This document shows, one piece after another, positions 20,101 to 31,500 of a stretch of 64,000 nucleotides of DNA. The position numbers were made by a program, and so were the translations under genes. Numbering within the stretch: the stretch's first letter is position 1; the number at the start of each line of letters is the position of its first letter. Below the pieces are notes generated by a model. It had not been told where the DNA came from. It saw only the letters and a list, made by a program, of their open reading frames with translations, and did not search any database. This DNA is from Bacteroidales bacterium (GTDB taxonomy: Bacteria; Bacteroidota; Bacteroidia; Bacteroidales; P3): the NCBI GenBank assembly GCA_024681475.1, contig JAILAT010000049.1, positions 1 through 64,000 of the forward strand. Direction: 5' to 3'.

Positions 20101-21792
20101 GGCGGTGCTTGCCAGAACCAAGGAGGCACGGTCAATATCTATATGGACGGCGGTCTGGTGAAGGGTGGTGTCTATGGTGGTTCGAATGCCACAGGAACCG
20201 TCTCGGGCAATGTCACCATGCAAATCGACGGTGGTCAGGTGGGTGAGGATGCCAGCCATACCGCCAACATCCACGGTGGCGGCTTTGGCCAGGCTACTGT
20301 GGTGAGCCGCAATGTGGAATTGACGCTGGGCTCATCACCTTCGGCGACGGAGGGCGTGACGGTATACGGCGACGTGTACGGCGGCTCGGCGCTGGGCAGC
20401 GTGAACGGCACCTCGGCGAATACGGACTACCACACCTACGTGACGATGAACAAGGGCACCATCTACGGCTCGCTGTACGGCGGCGCCCTGGGACAGCGTA
20501 ACGGCATCAATGGCGCCACGAGCAACATCGTGGCCAATGTGTACGGACCTGTGAAGGTGAAGGTATATGGCGGCTCGGTGCTGAAGCCTGAGGGCAACCC
20601 GGGCAGCATCTTCGGTGCCAACAACTTGAACGGAGCGCCGCAGCGCAGCGTGACGGTGGACATCTACGGCACCGACCCGGCGCCGGACGTCAGCCACTAT
20701 GCCATCTATGGCGTGTATGGCGGCGGCAACCGCGCCGACTACACCTACGGCAACGGCTATCCCACGGTGAAGGTACACAACTGTAACAACAGCATAGAAT
20801 ATGTCTACGGTGGCGGCAACGCCGCTGCTGTGTCGGCTACCGACGTGGAGATATATGGCGGCAACAAAATAGGCAACGTCTTCGGTGGCGGCAACGGCAC
20901 GGAGGCAGCTGCCAATGTGAATGGCGCCGCCAGTGTGGTTATCTACGGCGGCACGATAGAGAAGGTGTTTGGCGGCAGCAACACCAACGGCACCATCAGC
21001 GGCAACATCACGGTGAACGTCAGCAAGGGTGGCGACAGCGACCCTGAAGGTACTTCGACGGCCTGCGCGATGAAGGTGGGCGAGGTGTACGGCGGCGGCA
21101 ACCATGCCAACAGCCAGGCCGGCACCATCACGATAGGCTGTACGGGCGACCTGACGACGCAGGCGGCGAACCCCAACGAGGTGGGCTATACGCTGGAAGG
21201 CATCGGCGACGTGTATGGTGGCGCCAACGAGGCTGACATCACCAGCGGCACCATCACGCTGAACATTGTCAGCGGTATGGTGAACCGTGTGTTTGGCGGC
21301 AACAATACCAGCGGCAGCATTGCCAATGGCATTACAGTGAATATCAACAAGAACAACGGCTCCAGCTGTGCCAGCCACTGGTACTGCGGTGAGGTGTACG
21401 GTGGCGGCAACATGGCCGACTACGGCGGCACGCCGGCGGTGAACATCATCAATGGCACCGTGTCGCGCAACGTGTATGGCGGCGGCAACAACATCACCGC
21501 CAACGGCGTCGGTGTTGCCGGCGGCAACGTGACGATGACCGGCGGCTTGGTGCAAGGCAACGTCTTCGGCGGCTGCAACACCAAGGGTACGGTGACGGGC
21601 ACCACATCGGTGGCCATCAGCGCCGGCACGGTGAACGGCAGCGTCTATGGCGGCGGCTTGGGCGCCAACACCAGCGTGACGGGCAAGGCTACGGTGACGC
21701 TGAGCGGCACGGCGCACGTGGACACCGATGTCTACGGCGGCGGCAGCGAGGGTACCGTCAACGGCGGCACGCAGGTGACTATCGAGGAGTAG
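17137..21792 (+). CDS. Giant YGGG-repeat secreted protein 1 (1551 aa)
   Basis: Signal peptide 1-33 (ending SAKAQ). Residues 34 to about 160 form a domain with YYVIMASNNGTWHYLG, shared in outline with giant 3. Ig-like regions follow at about 165-285 and 288-382; the second has the SVATVANSDGGFTITGVAAG pattern of bacterial Ig-like group 2. About 385-830 is a Ser/Thr/Asn-rich stretch without clear repeats. From about 835 to the end I count some 23 [VI][YF]GGxx units with interleaved TVxIxGGxI strands, consistent with a beta-solenoid. Codon composition changes sharply near base 20330, from mixed to strongly GC-ending codons. There is no type IX sorting domain, LPXTG or barrel at the C-terminus; it stops on a repeat (GGTQVTIEE). 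Likely surface or secreted; function unknown. Confidence 0.85.
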   Translation: MKKTPETKVLGKIILLAVMMAAGLLASGSAKAQSYYVIMASNNGTWHYLGNSDNNTTIDDMTTFSYASCVWTYESNNMYINGYYLRSNGNNDYFALYNGTSGNTTTITITGNKIYRNQYSTGGWWSTTYYARYLRYNNGWTSTTTANDGTQAAYTISSYSAQSLSAPTITSSYTTFTALGSQSSTHSNSTYTYPRYQLSGSSTYYISEGESTPNNSTTAPTTTSGITYTWTLNDGTNDDGHVRINATTGEVTYYDTYIENTVTTIKVTATHTASGLTASATKALAFNALPVANPTAISATAKTIIEGDIWAANNYTLTVPSGYSPYKYVTASSSNTSVATVANSDGGFTITGVAAGNATITITAYQQDNTTVAATTTFTLTVIGTGVSGSTVTLIDLEDHNWSYYQASGNLPTGYPTEYLSSPNPRNVKITYRGINATDSKPHLANGNAIDNATAVAISALDGEGQNEMIYYKTLEKSVLGMSGDYPYQVISNPFSKRPSTGSGNSKVYYGFAGWKVVDGGEYISEYADNAVLPLDATIHFTALDAGYTPNCTSAEVVFEATWATATVQTGSSAQTFTGGTYETNFWVLSGNNDIGNLNIPGSCTMSARYPDGTTNFTRNLTGRIRASGDNSKVEFVNMNSTGEVNARGYTFTVGRGVTNSGDGGELIGCAANQACVHTVKVESGKYASLRNFTSGISSGNSVDQFMILGCDYDRARAVSTASYNEKLNITGSMYVAGTSLDLQRASGALYVRCIIKSGNFLSSVAIDNNYTGAGGTQTYYFSVGNSNTQNAGRRYLVMEGGIIKGIAGGMDEDNDQNTGARAFDLRVRGTAQIDGVVYGAAEFAGGRGIRTMVFTGGTINGWIAGGANGTQESGGALNGTSYLYFGGTARAVCANATANTVMNRAVGGNVFGAGCGFNNNSTAGQVSLGTNVVIADESIIDRGVYGGGSYGYTTSTSKIFILGGTVNGKDGGVNGTSYQASITGGVFGGACQNQGGTVNIYMDGGLVKGGVYGGSNATGTVSGNVTMQIDGGQVGEDASHTANIHGGGFGQATVVSRNVELTLGSSPSATEGVTVYGDVYGGSALGSVNGTSANTDYHTYVTMNKGTIYGSLYGGALGQRNGINGATSNIVANVYGPVKVKVYGGSVLKPEGNPGSIFGANNLNGAPQRSVTVDIYGTDPAPDVSHYAIYGVYGGGNRADYTYGNGYPTVKVHNCNNSIEYVYGGGNAAAVSATDVEIYGGNKIGNVFGGGNGTEAAANVNGAASVVIYGGTIEKVFGGSNTNGTISGNITVNVSKGGDSDPEGTSTACAMKVGEVYGGGNHANSQAGTITIGCTGDLTTQAANPNEVGYTLEGIGDVYGGANEADITSGTITLNIVSGMVNRVFGGNNTSGSIANGITVNINKNNGSSCASHWYCGEVYGGGNMADYGGTPAVNIINGTVSRNVYGGGNNITANGVGVAGGNVTMTGGLVQGNVFGGCNTKGTVTGTTSVAISAGTVNGSVYGGGLGANTSVTGKATVTLSGTAHVDTDVYGGGSEGTVNGGTQVTIEE

Positions 21793-21893
21793 CCGATGCT
21801 CCTGGGATCTTGTAGATTATTGCCTGCTTGGCCTTGGCCTTGCAGGCATTTTTTCTCCTGCCGGGGCTCACTACATCTTGTTGATTTTGCTTC

Positions 21894-22146
21894 GCGCGCC
21901 TTCGGCGGGGATTCTCCTGCTCGCTTCGCTCGCGAAATCTGTAAATCTTATAGATTATTTCCGCCTTTGGCGGGATTGATTCTTTTTTGCTGCGCGGCCT
22001 TCGGCTGGGCTCCTTGCCGCTTGCGGCAGAGATCTTGTTGATCTTGTAGATTTTTTGCTGCGCGCGCCTTCGGCGGGGATTCTCCTGCTCGCTTCGCTCG
22101 CGAAATCTGTAAATCTTATAGATTATTTCCGCCTTTGGCGGGATTG
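21894..22146. repeat. 85-bp perfect direct repeat in GC-rich palindromic tract
   Basis: Copies at 21894-21978 and 22062-22146 are identical over 85 bp (GCGCGCCTTCGGCGGGGATT to CTTTGGCGGGATTG), offset by 168 bp. Each contains small inverted repeats (GCCTTCGGCGGGG, GCTCGCTTCGCTCGCG, CCGCCTTTGGCGGG). Further degenerate copies of the CCTTCGGCGGGG core follow up to about 22255. It resembles a REP-like intergenic repeat cluster. Confidence 0.85.
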
Positions 22147-22371
22147 TTTCCTTTTTGCTTCGCGCGCCTTCGGCGGGGATGCTTCTTTTTTTTGCGCGGC
22201 CTTTGGTAGGGTTTGTTTCTTCTTTTTTCGCTGCGCGCGCCTTCGGCGGGGTGGGGGGGGCTTTGGTGGTGGTGGGATTTTTGTTTGCAAAGGTGGCTTT
22301 TTGACACGGGAAAACTGCACTGCAATTAACAATATTTAGCATAGAACTGCTTTTGTTTTAAGAAAAATGTG

Positions 22372-22379
22372 TATATTTG
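22372..22379 (+). promoter_or_regulatory. Promoter -7 element of giant gene 2
   Basis: TATATTTG fits TAnnTTTG. A TTTG lies upstream at 22352-22355, but with only 16 nt spacing, so the match is partial. The predicted leader is about 210 nt. Confidence 0.5.
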
Positions 22380-22438
22380 CATGGGCGTGAACCATTGAGG
22401 TTGTCGTGTAATGCGATGACTGTCAGGGGTTTGGGCTA

Positions 22439-22481
22439 ATTATAGGCTGTGGCCTATAATAGAAAAATATTAATAATATTT
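22439..22481 (+). promoter_or_regulatory. Structured leader elements before giant gene 2
   Basis: ATTATAGGC-TGTG-GCCTATAAT (22439-22460) is a perfect 9-bp hairpin. AAATATTA-A-TAATATTT (22465-22481) is a perfect 8-bp inverted repeat immediately after it. Both lie inside the expected 5' leader and could affect stability or translation; no known regulator site was recognised. Confidence 0.5.
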
Positions 22482-22597
22482 CTTGGGCCGAAGTTGCGGG
22501 CATTGCAGCGAGGCTGAGGACAAAAAAGGCAAGAAAAAAGAGTAAACGAAACAAAAGTTGGAGGGCATCGTCGCTCGCAGAGCTGACGGCACCAACG

Positions 22598-25500
22598 ATG
22601 AAAAAAATAAACAAAAGGGAAAGCGAGATGAAGATTATAATTCATTGGACGAAAGGATTATTCAGAGTCATGAGTGTGGCAATGGCTGTGCTTATGCTGC
22701 ATTGTGGAGTTGTCAATGCACAGGTCGTGGTGGGCGGCGACGTCTACGGCGGCGGTGCTTTGGCCAACGTTACAGGCAATGCCCAGGTGGACATCACGAA
22801 AGGCACGGTGTCGGGAGCAGTGTACGGCGGCGGCTTGGGCCGCAAGGCCGGCACCGAGAGTCCCAGTGACCCTGGCGTGGCAGCCCTCGTGACGGGCACG
22901 GCGACGGTGAACATCGGCAGCGATGGCGACCAGACTGTGGTGGCCGGTAACGAAGTTTATGTCAAGCGAGTGTTCGGCTGCAACAATGCCAACGGTACGC
23001 CGCAGGGCGCCGTGAAGGTGAACATCTATGCCACGAACCGCACTGCCGAGAAGGACCAGGCACCCTACGTGGCTGCCGACGCCACCTACTCGATGATCGA
23101 GGTGTTCGGTGGCGGCAACGAGGCTCACTATCAGCCTTCGGTGGCTGGTACCAAGACGTCGGTGCACGTGTATGGGTGCTACAACACGATAGAGAGTGTG
23201 TATGGCGGTGGTAACGCTGCCAATGTGGGCACTGCCGGCACCAACGGTGCTGTGGCCGATACCATCGACGGCGGCCGTATGGACTGGGTGTTCGGCGGCG
23301 GCAACGGTGCCGGCGCCTCCAACCCGGGTGCCAACATCTATGGCAACGTGGGGCTGCTGGTGAACGCGGGTCGTATCAACCACCTGTTTGGCGGCAGCAA
23401 CGAGAAGGGTACCATCAGCGGCACGAAGAATATACAGGTGCTGAACACGGGTTTGTGTACTGAGTACATCGGTGAGGTGTTCGGAGGCAACAACAAGGCC
23501 GAGGGCAGCGGCGCTTTGACGCTGACGCTGCCGTGCGGCGCCAAAGCGCAGAATGTGGGTGCCGTGTATGGCGGATCGAATATGGCCAACTTGACCTCTG
23601 GCACGACGATAGTGTTGAACATCGAGGGCGGCACGTATGATTATGTCTATGGCGGCTCGAAGGGTACGAATTCGATCGCTGCCGATATTGATGGCGACGT
23701 GACGCTGAATCTGCATGGCGGCACGATAGCCAACGCTTTCGGCGGCAACAATGTGAACGGCAACATCACGGGACTTATCACGGTGAATGTCGACTCGTCG
23801 AGTGCCTGCCCGCTGCGCGTGGACAATGTGTACGGCGGCGGCAACCTGGCAACATACAATCCTACGGCAGCGAAAGCGAAAGCGCCCAACTACTCGCCTG
23901 TGGTGAACCTGATACACGGCACAGTGGGCTACCGTTCGGCTCCCAATGCTTTCAACGATGCCGATCCTGGCGACCATGGCCGTGTGTTTGGCGCCGGCAG
24001 GGGCAAGGCTGACGATCTCGATGCCGGCAAGGTGAACTCCAACCCGAAGGTGTGGATGAAGCCTGCCGCGCATGCCGACAGCAGCTTTGTGGTGCTCAAC
24101 GCCATCTATGGCGGCGGCGAGATGGCCGCCGTGAACGGCAGCACGCTGGTGCAGATAGACAACGGCCATGTGGGCAGCACGGAAGGTCTCGGTGCCCATT
24201 TGGCGCACGACAACGGCTACGTGTTCGGCGGTGGCAAGGGCTTGTATGTGGACTACAGGCTTGCCGCGGTGACGGGCAACTGCACGGTGAACATGGCCGG
24301 CGGCTATGTGCACAACACCCTCTTCGGCGGCGGCCAGATGGCTATGGTGGGCGTATATGACTATGCCAATGCCGCTTATGTGTCAAGTCATCCCACCTTC
24401 GTCGAAGGCGAGCAATACAACTGCACGGCCGGCGGCAACACCTATGTGAACATCAGCGGCGGCCAGGTGGGTCCTGTGGATGTGACGATGCAGGCCGACT
24501 TGGGCTTTGTGTTCGGCGCCGGCATGGGCTACTACACGCAGCCTGCCGCTCCGGGCTATGCCGACCCCGACCTCGACCAAGATGAGGATGGTTATATCAA
24601 TGCCCGTTTCGGCTATGTGAACAATACGTATGTGACCATCAGCAGCAACGCCTTCATCGTCGGCGCTGTATGGGGCGGCAGCGAGAACGGCCAGGTGCTG
24701 AACGACTGCCATGTGACCATCAGCGGCGGCCAGATAGGCGTGGGCAAGAACCAGACTGGAATTTACACCGAAGAGCAGTGGACTGCTGCCAAGAATGCGG
24801 TGAAGACCTACTACAACACCCCGACACCTGCCAATGAAGCCGCTCTGGCTACCGTGGCTGGGAACATGCCGGAGTGCGACAGCTGGCCCTATAGGGATGC
24901 CACGGGTGTCACCGACAACCATGGCGACACCTATCACTATTTGCCTTACGATGCTTATGCCGATGTCGACAATGCCGTGGCATTCCCCGCCAGCGTCGAG
25001 AACTACGCTTCGACCACCCATGCCGGCGACGGCCACACCTTCTTCGGCAACGTGTTCGGCGGCGGCTCGGGCTACTATCCCTACCGTGTCGGCGATGCCA
25101 CCAAGCACAGCACGTGGTACGAATTCCAAGGCCGTGTGCGTGGCGACACGTACCTCACCATCGAAGGCGGCCACATCCTGACCAGCGCCTACGGCGGCTG
25201 CGAGTATGCCGACGTGATGGGCGACTGCCATGTGACGATGAGCGGCGGCACCTTGGGTGTGCCGCGTACGGTGGCTGCCGCGCTGGCGCACCCCGTGACG
25301 TGCTATCTCTTCGGTGCCGGCAAGGGCGACCAGCGTACCACCTTCAATGTGCGTACCAATGTGCAGGATGTCGAGGTTACCGTCAACGGCGAGGCCTTCA
25401 TCTTCGGCTCGGTGTTCGGCGGCGGCGAGGACGGCCACGTGATCGGCGACGCGACGGTGAACATCGGCGGCAACGCATGGATAGGCACCACGGGTACCTC

Positions 25501-28500
25501 CTATGTCGACGGCAACATCTTCGGCGGCGGCCGCGGCTTCGGCGGCACGGCACTCACGGCAGGAAGCACAGAAGGCAACGTCGAGGTGAACATCAGCGAC
25601 AACTGCAAGATACTGGGCAACATTTACGGCGGCGGCCGACTGGCGTCGGTGGGCGTGCACATGGTGGCTGTCGGCGATTCGCGCTACGGCTACCTGATAG
25701 GCGACTACAGTGACGACGACCACAGCGATGCCACGCTCGAAGCCCACGGCAACATTGTCATCAACATCACCGGCGGCACGATAGGCAGCAACGTGGAGTT
25801 TGCCCCTGCGGCATTCTCGGATGCGGCATCCTACTCCATCCATGACATAGTACTTTACGACAACGATATCTGGCGCTTCACTGCAGCGCACAGCGGTGCA
25901 TGGAACGCGGCGCATGTCACGAAGATAGACCACACCACCGGCGGCAACGTCTTTGGCGGCAGCATGGGACGACTCACCGACTTGGAAGGTGCGAAGAACC
26001 ACCTGTGGCCTGGCTTGGCCAGGTGCCGCAGCACGGAGGTTAACATCACCGGCAATGCCGCCATCTTCGGCAACGTGTACGGCGGCGGCGAGCTGGGCTA
26101 CGTGATGAAGCACACCGACGTGAACATCGGCACCACGGGCGCACCCGAGATAGGCAAGGCCATCGGCACGCTGCCCAACGTGCGCTACACCGGCTCGGTG
26201 TATGGCGGCGGCTACGGCAGCGACGACATTGAGCAGCACACCAACGACACCGCCAGCCTGAACAACACCTATGTGACGGGTGCCATGCACGCAGGCCGCG
26301 TGTACGGCAACACCGACGTGGCTGTCGCCGGCGGCCATGTGTGGGGCAACGTGTACGGCGGCGGCGAAATGGCCTCGGTGGGTCGCCGATGGATCAACAT
26401 AGCAGCCAACGGCGATGCCGACAACTACATTCCCTTCGTCGGCAGGACGAATGGTACTTACACTGTCGATGCAACAACATACGACCAATATGCATGGAAC
26501 TCCGCTGTGGGCAACGCAAGTGTGACCATCAGCGGCGGCACGGTGGGCGATGTTACCCACACCACTATCGGCACAGAGCGCCAAACTGGCTGGGTGGCTG
26601 GCAAGACCGGCGGTGTCTTCGGCGGTGGCAAAGGCCACCCGGGACGCGTGGGTGAGGACTTCCATTTCACCCGCATGGCCTATGTCGACTCGGCGCAGGT
26701 CAATATCTCTGGTGGCCAGATGGCTGTCATCTTCGGTGGCAGCGAGAACGGCCATGTGCGCTACGGTACTTATGTCAACATGACCGGCGGCACAGTCGGC
26801 TTGGCAATGAGCGATGAGGAAAAAGACATGGACCCCTACGGCTACAGCCCCGTGGTGGTGTTCCATGGCAACGTGTACGGCGGTGGTCGCGGAGTCGATG
26901 TCACGGAAACCGGACACTTGGGCGACGGCTCGGGCCAGGTGTATGGCAGCACCTGTGTGACCATCAGCGCCGGCACGGTGACACACAATGTGTATGGCGG
27001 CGGCTCGCTGGCTACGGTGGGTGTCCAGCAGGCTGATGGATCCTTCCAGGCAGGCACTGGAAAGGCCACTGTCCTTATCAACGGTACCGCCGCCATCGGC
27101 GATGCTGCTGCCAAGGGCCACAACAGCGGCCGTGTGTTCGGCAGCGGGCGTGGTGTGGCAGCAGAAGAATTAGCCTCGCGAGCCTACACGAACAACACCT
27201 ATGTCACCATCGACGGAACGTGTCATGTATACGGATGTGTGTTCGGCAGCGGCGAGAACGGCCGTGTGTGGCAGAACACCTACGTCACCATCAACGGTGG
27301 CCAGATAGGCGAGGATTGGGCTTCATTGGAGGGAAGCCACAAAGAATATATCGGCAACGTCTATGGCGGCGGCCGTGGTATCGACCCTGCAGAAGGTGGC
27401 ATCAGCCGCACGGCGGGACTGGTGCACGGTGCGACGCACGTGAAGGTGACCGGCGGCAAGATATACCATAACGTCTTCGGCGGCGGCTCGCTGGCCAACG
27501 TGGGCGACACTGTGGAGCTCTCGCAATCGCGCATCGATGCCGGCGAGATATATGCGCAATACTATGATACCGTCGATTATGTCTACTCGCATGCTGAGCA
27601 CACTGCCGACGGCTTCACCAATGCCACGAACAACGGCAACACCTACATCTACATCAGCGGCGGCAAAATCGGTATTGACGGTAACAACAACGGACGTGTG
27701 TTCGGCGGTGGCCGCGGTAATGCCGGTCATAGCGACTATACGCCCTTTATCGACCCTCTCAGCACAGACGGTTTCACATCAGGCTCGGTCACCATCGCAG
27801 GAAATTCCTACACCATCTACTACAAGACCGAAGGCGGCAAGGTCATCACCTACCGCGTGACCAACAAGAGCGAGTTTGGTTACGACCAGTCGAAAGCGAT
27901 TTGGGTGTTGGGCAAGGAGCGCAACAGTACTTCAGAACCCTACGAGGATGCTGTGGTGTTGCGCGACTATACGAACCATACCTATGTGAACAGCACACAC
28001 GTGCTGGTGGACTACCCGTCGGTGACAACTACTGAGGTAAGCTATCCTGACGACCGCACCACGCTGTATGCCGTGAACGGATCGGGCGTGATGGAGACCT
28101 ACAACACCCATCTGGCTACTACGAAAACAAACACGGCCAGCTATGACTTTATCCGTGGCAGCGTGTTCGGCGGCGGCGACAACGGCCACGTGCGCGGCAC
28201 CACGGAGGTGGTGATCGAGCAGGGCCGCATCGGCACGCTGACAGGCAACGGCAACGGCGACGTGTTTGGCGGTGGCCGCGGCGAGGGCTTGAGCTACGAC
28301 GGCAACTACAGCTACGACGCCGGCAAGGTGTATGGCAACACCAACGTGACCGTCAACGGCGGCTGGATACTGCACAATGTGTATGGCGGCGGCAACCTGT
28401 CGTCGGTGGGAGAATTCACGGTCACCCTCTCGGGAGCACCTTCGGGTCGCGAGCACGACAAGGATGCCTGGCTGAACGGCTTGGGCTCGGTGGCAGGCTA

Positions 28501-31500
28501 CACCACTGCCAACGGTACCTGCACGGTGGATATTAACGGCGGTATCATTGGCGAGAAAATGACCGACATCATGGATGGCGGCAATGTGCGCGACGGAATG
28601 GACGGTGTCAACTCGAACCTGGGCGGCCACGTGTTCGGTTCGAGTCGCGGCCAGTCGTCGAACGAGGATCTTGTGAATAGAATGGCCTACGTGAACAACA
28701 CCGTTGTCAACATCAACAGCGGTGCCGAAGTGCACGGCTCGGTGTTCGGCGGCGGCGAGAACGGCCACGTGTTCTTCACGACCAACGTGAACATCAGCGG
28801 CGGCACCGTCGGTGTGCAGAACACCGCCACGACGGGCACCATCTATCGCGGCAACGCCTACGGCGGCGGACGTGGTACAGACCATGTGGGCAACACCACC
28901 GCCATCGGCCGTAACTCGGGATTGATTCTAGGTAACAGCTATCTTACCATGACGGGCGGCACGGTGTATCACCATGTGTTTGGCGGCGGCTCGCTGGCCA
29001 CGCTGGGCACCTATACCTACAGAGAGGGCAGCGGTGACGACAAGGACGAGATTACCGCGCTGCAGCGTGTCGAGACCGGCAAGACGGAGGTGTCCATCAG
29101 CGCCGGCACGGTGGGTATCAACGGTGTCAACAACGGCAGCGTGTTTGGCGCCGGCCGCGGAATGGTCGGCACAGTGGGCACTCAAGATATGGACATCTAT
29201 ACATTCGTGGACCGCACCTATGTGACCATCAGCGGAGAAGCCAACATCAAAGGCAACGTGTACGGCAGCGGCGACAACGGCCATGTGCTGCACAATACGC
29301 AGGTAGTGATTGCCGGCGGCACCATCGGTAGCGGAGCCACTGGCGGCAGTCCTCTGATTGGCAATGTGTTCGGTTCGGGCCGCGGTGCCGACACCTATCT
29401 GAACGGCAGCGACGAACCCACTTTGAGCGAAAATGCAGGCCGCGTGTATGGCAACACCGACGTGTATGTCGCCAACGGAATAGTGCGCAACAATGTGTAC
29501 GGTGGCGGCTACCTGGCCTCGGTGGGCGGCAACACCCATGTGACCATCGACAAGCAGGTCACCGTCGACAGAGAGACATGGACCTTCCCGGGAATGGTGG
29601 CCACGTTGACTCCTACCCCGACCACATTCCCTGCCTCAGCAGGTTCGCCTGTGGTGTGGGGCGATGTGTTTGGCGGCTCGGCACTTGGCGAGCTGGGCAA
29701 CGCCTCGGGCACGACGACCGTCGAAGCATTGAACGGCACCTTCGGCAGCACTTCGAGCTATCACTATGTTGCCACTGGTGAACTGAAGGGCAACATCTTC
29801 GGCGGCGGCAACGGCGACGCTGAGGGCAACACCATGGACAGCTACAGCAACGGCACCACCAGCGGTCACCGCGCTGCCAATGTGCTGAACGCCGTGCAGG
29901 TGAACATAGGCAAAACAACGCAGTACGACACCCCCGCCGAGGGTCCGAAGATTCTGGGCAACGTGTTCGGCTGCAACAACATCGCCGGATGCCCGAAGGA
30001 CGATGTCAACGTAGATATATATAGTACATACCATAATACCGGCGACGGCATCACCACGGGCGACGTATACCCCGTGACTCTGAAATCACAGGCGGCCGAC
30101 GTCGATGTGCTCGACAGCCTCGACATCATCCAGGTGTCGACGGCCAATCCCAAGACGCAGAATAACGGCTGGGAAGTGCTTGCCGTGCCCGCACGATATG
30201 CCCTGACGGGTGTGTATGGCGGCGGCAACCAGGCCTCGTATGCTCCCACTGGCGACCACAAGACCACCGTCACGGTGCATGAGTGTCACGAGAACACCAT
30301 CTACCGTGTGTATGGCGGCGGCAAGGGAGGCACGTCGCAGGCTGTGACGCACACCAACGCCGACGTGGTGATTGAAGGCGGCCACTTCTACCAAGTGTTT
30401 GCCGGCGGCAACGGTGAAGGCACAGGTAACCTGGGCGCCAGCGTGACCACGGCTAACGTGACCATCAAGGGCGGTGTCATCCAGAATGTGTTTGGCGGCT
30501 CGAACAGCAACGGTACGGTGACCAACACGTCGGTGAACTTCGAGACCAGCATCTGCGACGACTGGCAGCTGATACAGGAGGTCTTCGGCGGCGGCAACCG
30601 CGCTACCGGCAATGGCAACATCGTGGTGAACATCCCCTGCCACGCCAAGGGACTGAAAGATGTCTATGGCTGCTCGAACATGGCCGACTTCACGGGCGAT
30701 GTGCAGCTGAACATCTTCGGCAGCAAGATGCAGCGTGTCTTCGGCGGTGCCCGCAGCGCCAACATCAATGGCAACGTGGAGGTCAACATCTTCGCCGGCG
30801 ATATCGACGAGGTGTTCGGCGGCAACAACGTGGACGGCTACATCTTCGGCGACCTGGCCAGCGACAAGGGCAACATCGTGGTGAACATCGACATGAACAA
30901 CGACATCTGCCCCGACGAGAAGAACATCAACTATGTGTACGGTGGCGGCAACCTGGCAGCCTACCAGCCCGATGTGACGGGTGTGACAGGCACCAGCACC
31001 TACGACTTCAGCGGAGCCTCCTTTGGCTATGAGGCCACGCGCGTGTCGCCGCAAGTGAATGTCATCAGCGGCACGGTGAACACGGCAGTGTTCGGCGGCG
31101 GCCTGGGTGCTACGGCAGTGGTGAAGGCCAACCCGAGTGTGGTGATTGGCGCCGACCGCGTGCAGCAGCCCACCTACGAGCTGTCGGATCCGCTGGATCC
31201 TGGTTCGGACAAGATATACACTGGCGTGGAGGCACTGCTTACGCCGGTGTCCAACAACACCGTTGTCATCGGAGCAGGTCCTGCTTCCGACTTGCGCGGC
31301 TGTGTGCTGGGCGGCGGCAACGAAGCCGAAGTGTCGGGCAACACGAAGGTGAATGTGAAAGGCATCAGCGTGGTTCACGGCCATGTGTTCGGTGGTGGCA
31401 ACGCTGCCGACATCAGCGCTGACACCGAGGTCATCATCGGCGGACGGTCGAGGACCTTCGGCAACGTGTATGGCGGCGGCAACCTGGGAGAGATTGGTGG

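Larger units (their letters stand above)
21793..22597. other. Low-complexity GC-rich spacer and leader before giant gene 2
   Basis: Over 800 bp without a credible gene. Bases 21890-22260 are alternating GC-rich palindromic blocks (CGCGCGCCTTCGGCGGGG) and T-rich blocks, including an 85-bp perfect direct repeat. Bases 22343-22597 hold a -7 box, a 9-bp hairpin and an AT palindrome in a leader of about 210 nt. The minus-strand ORF of 187 codons across the repeats reads as Arg/Lys/Glu-rich low complexity and is not believed. Confidence 0.7.

Noticed and set aside
21890-22260. Possible CRISPR array
   Set aside because: Only two long exact copies, spacers not of uniform size, repeats rich in nested palindromes, and no cas genes nearby.
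21779-22342. 187-aa minus-strand ORF rich in Arg, Lys and Glu
   Set aside because: It repeats the same low-complexity peptide because it translates the 85-bp direct repeat and its degenerate copies.
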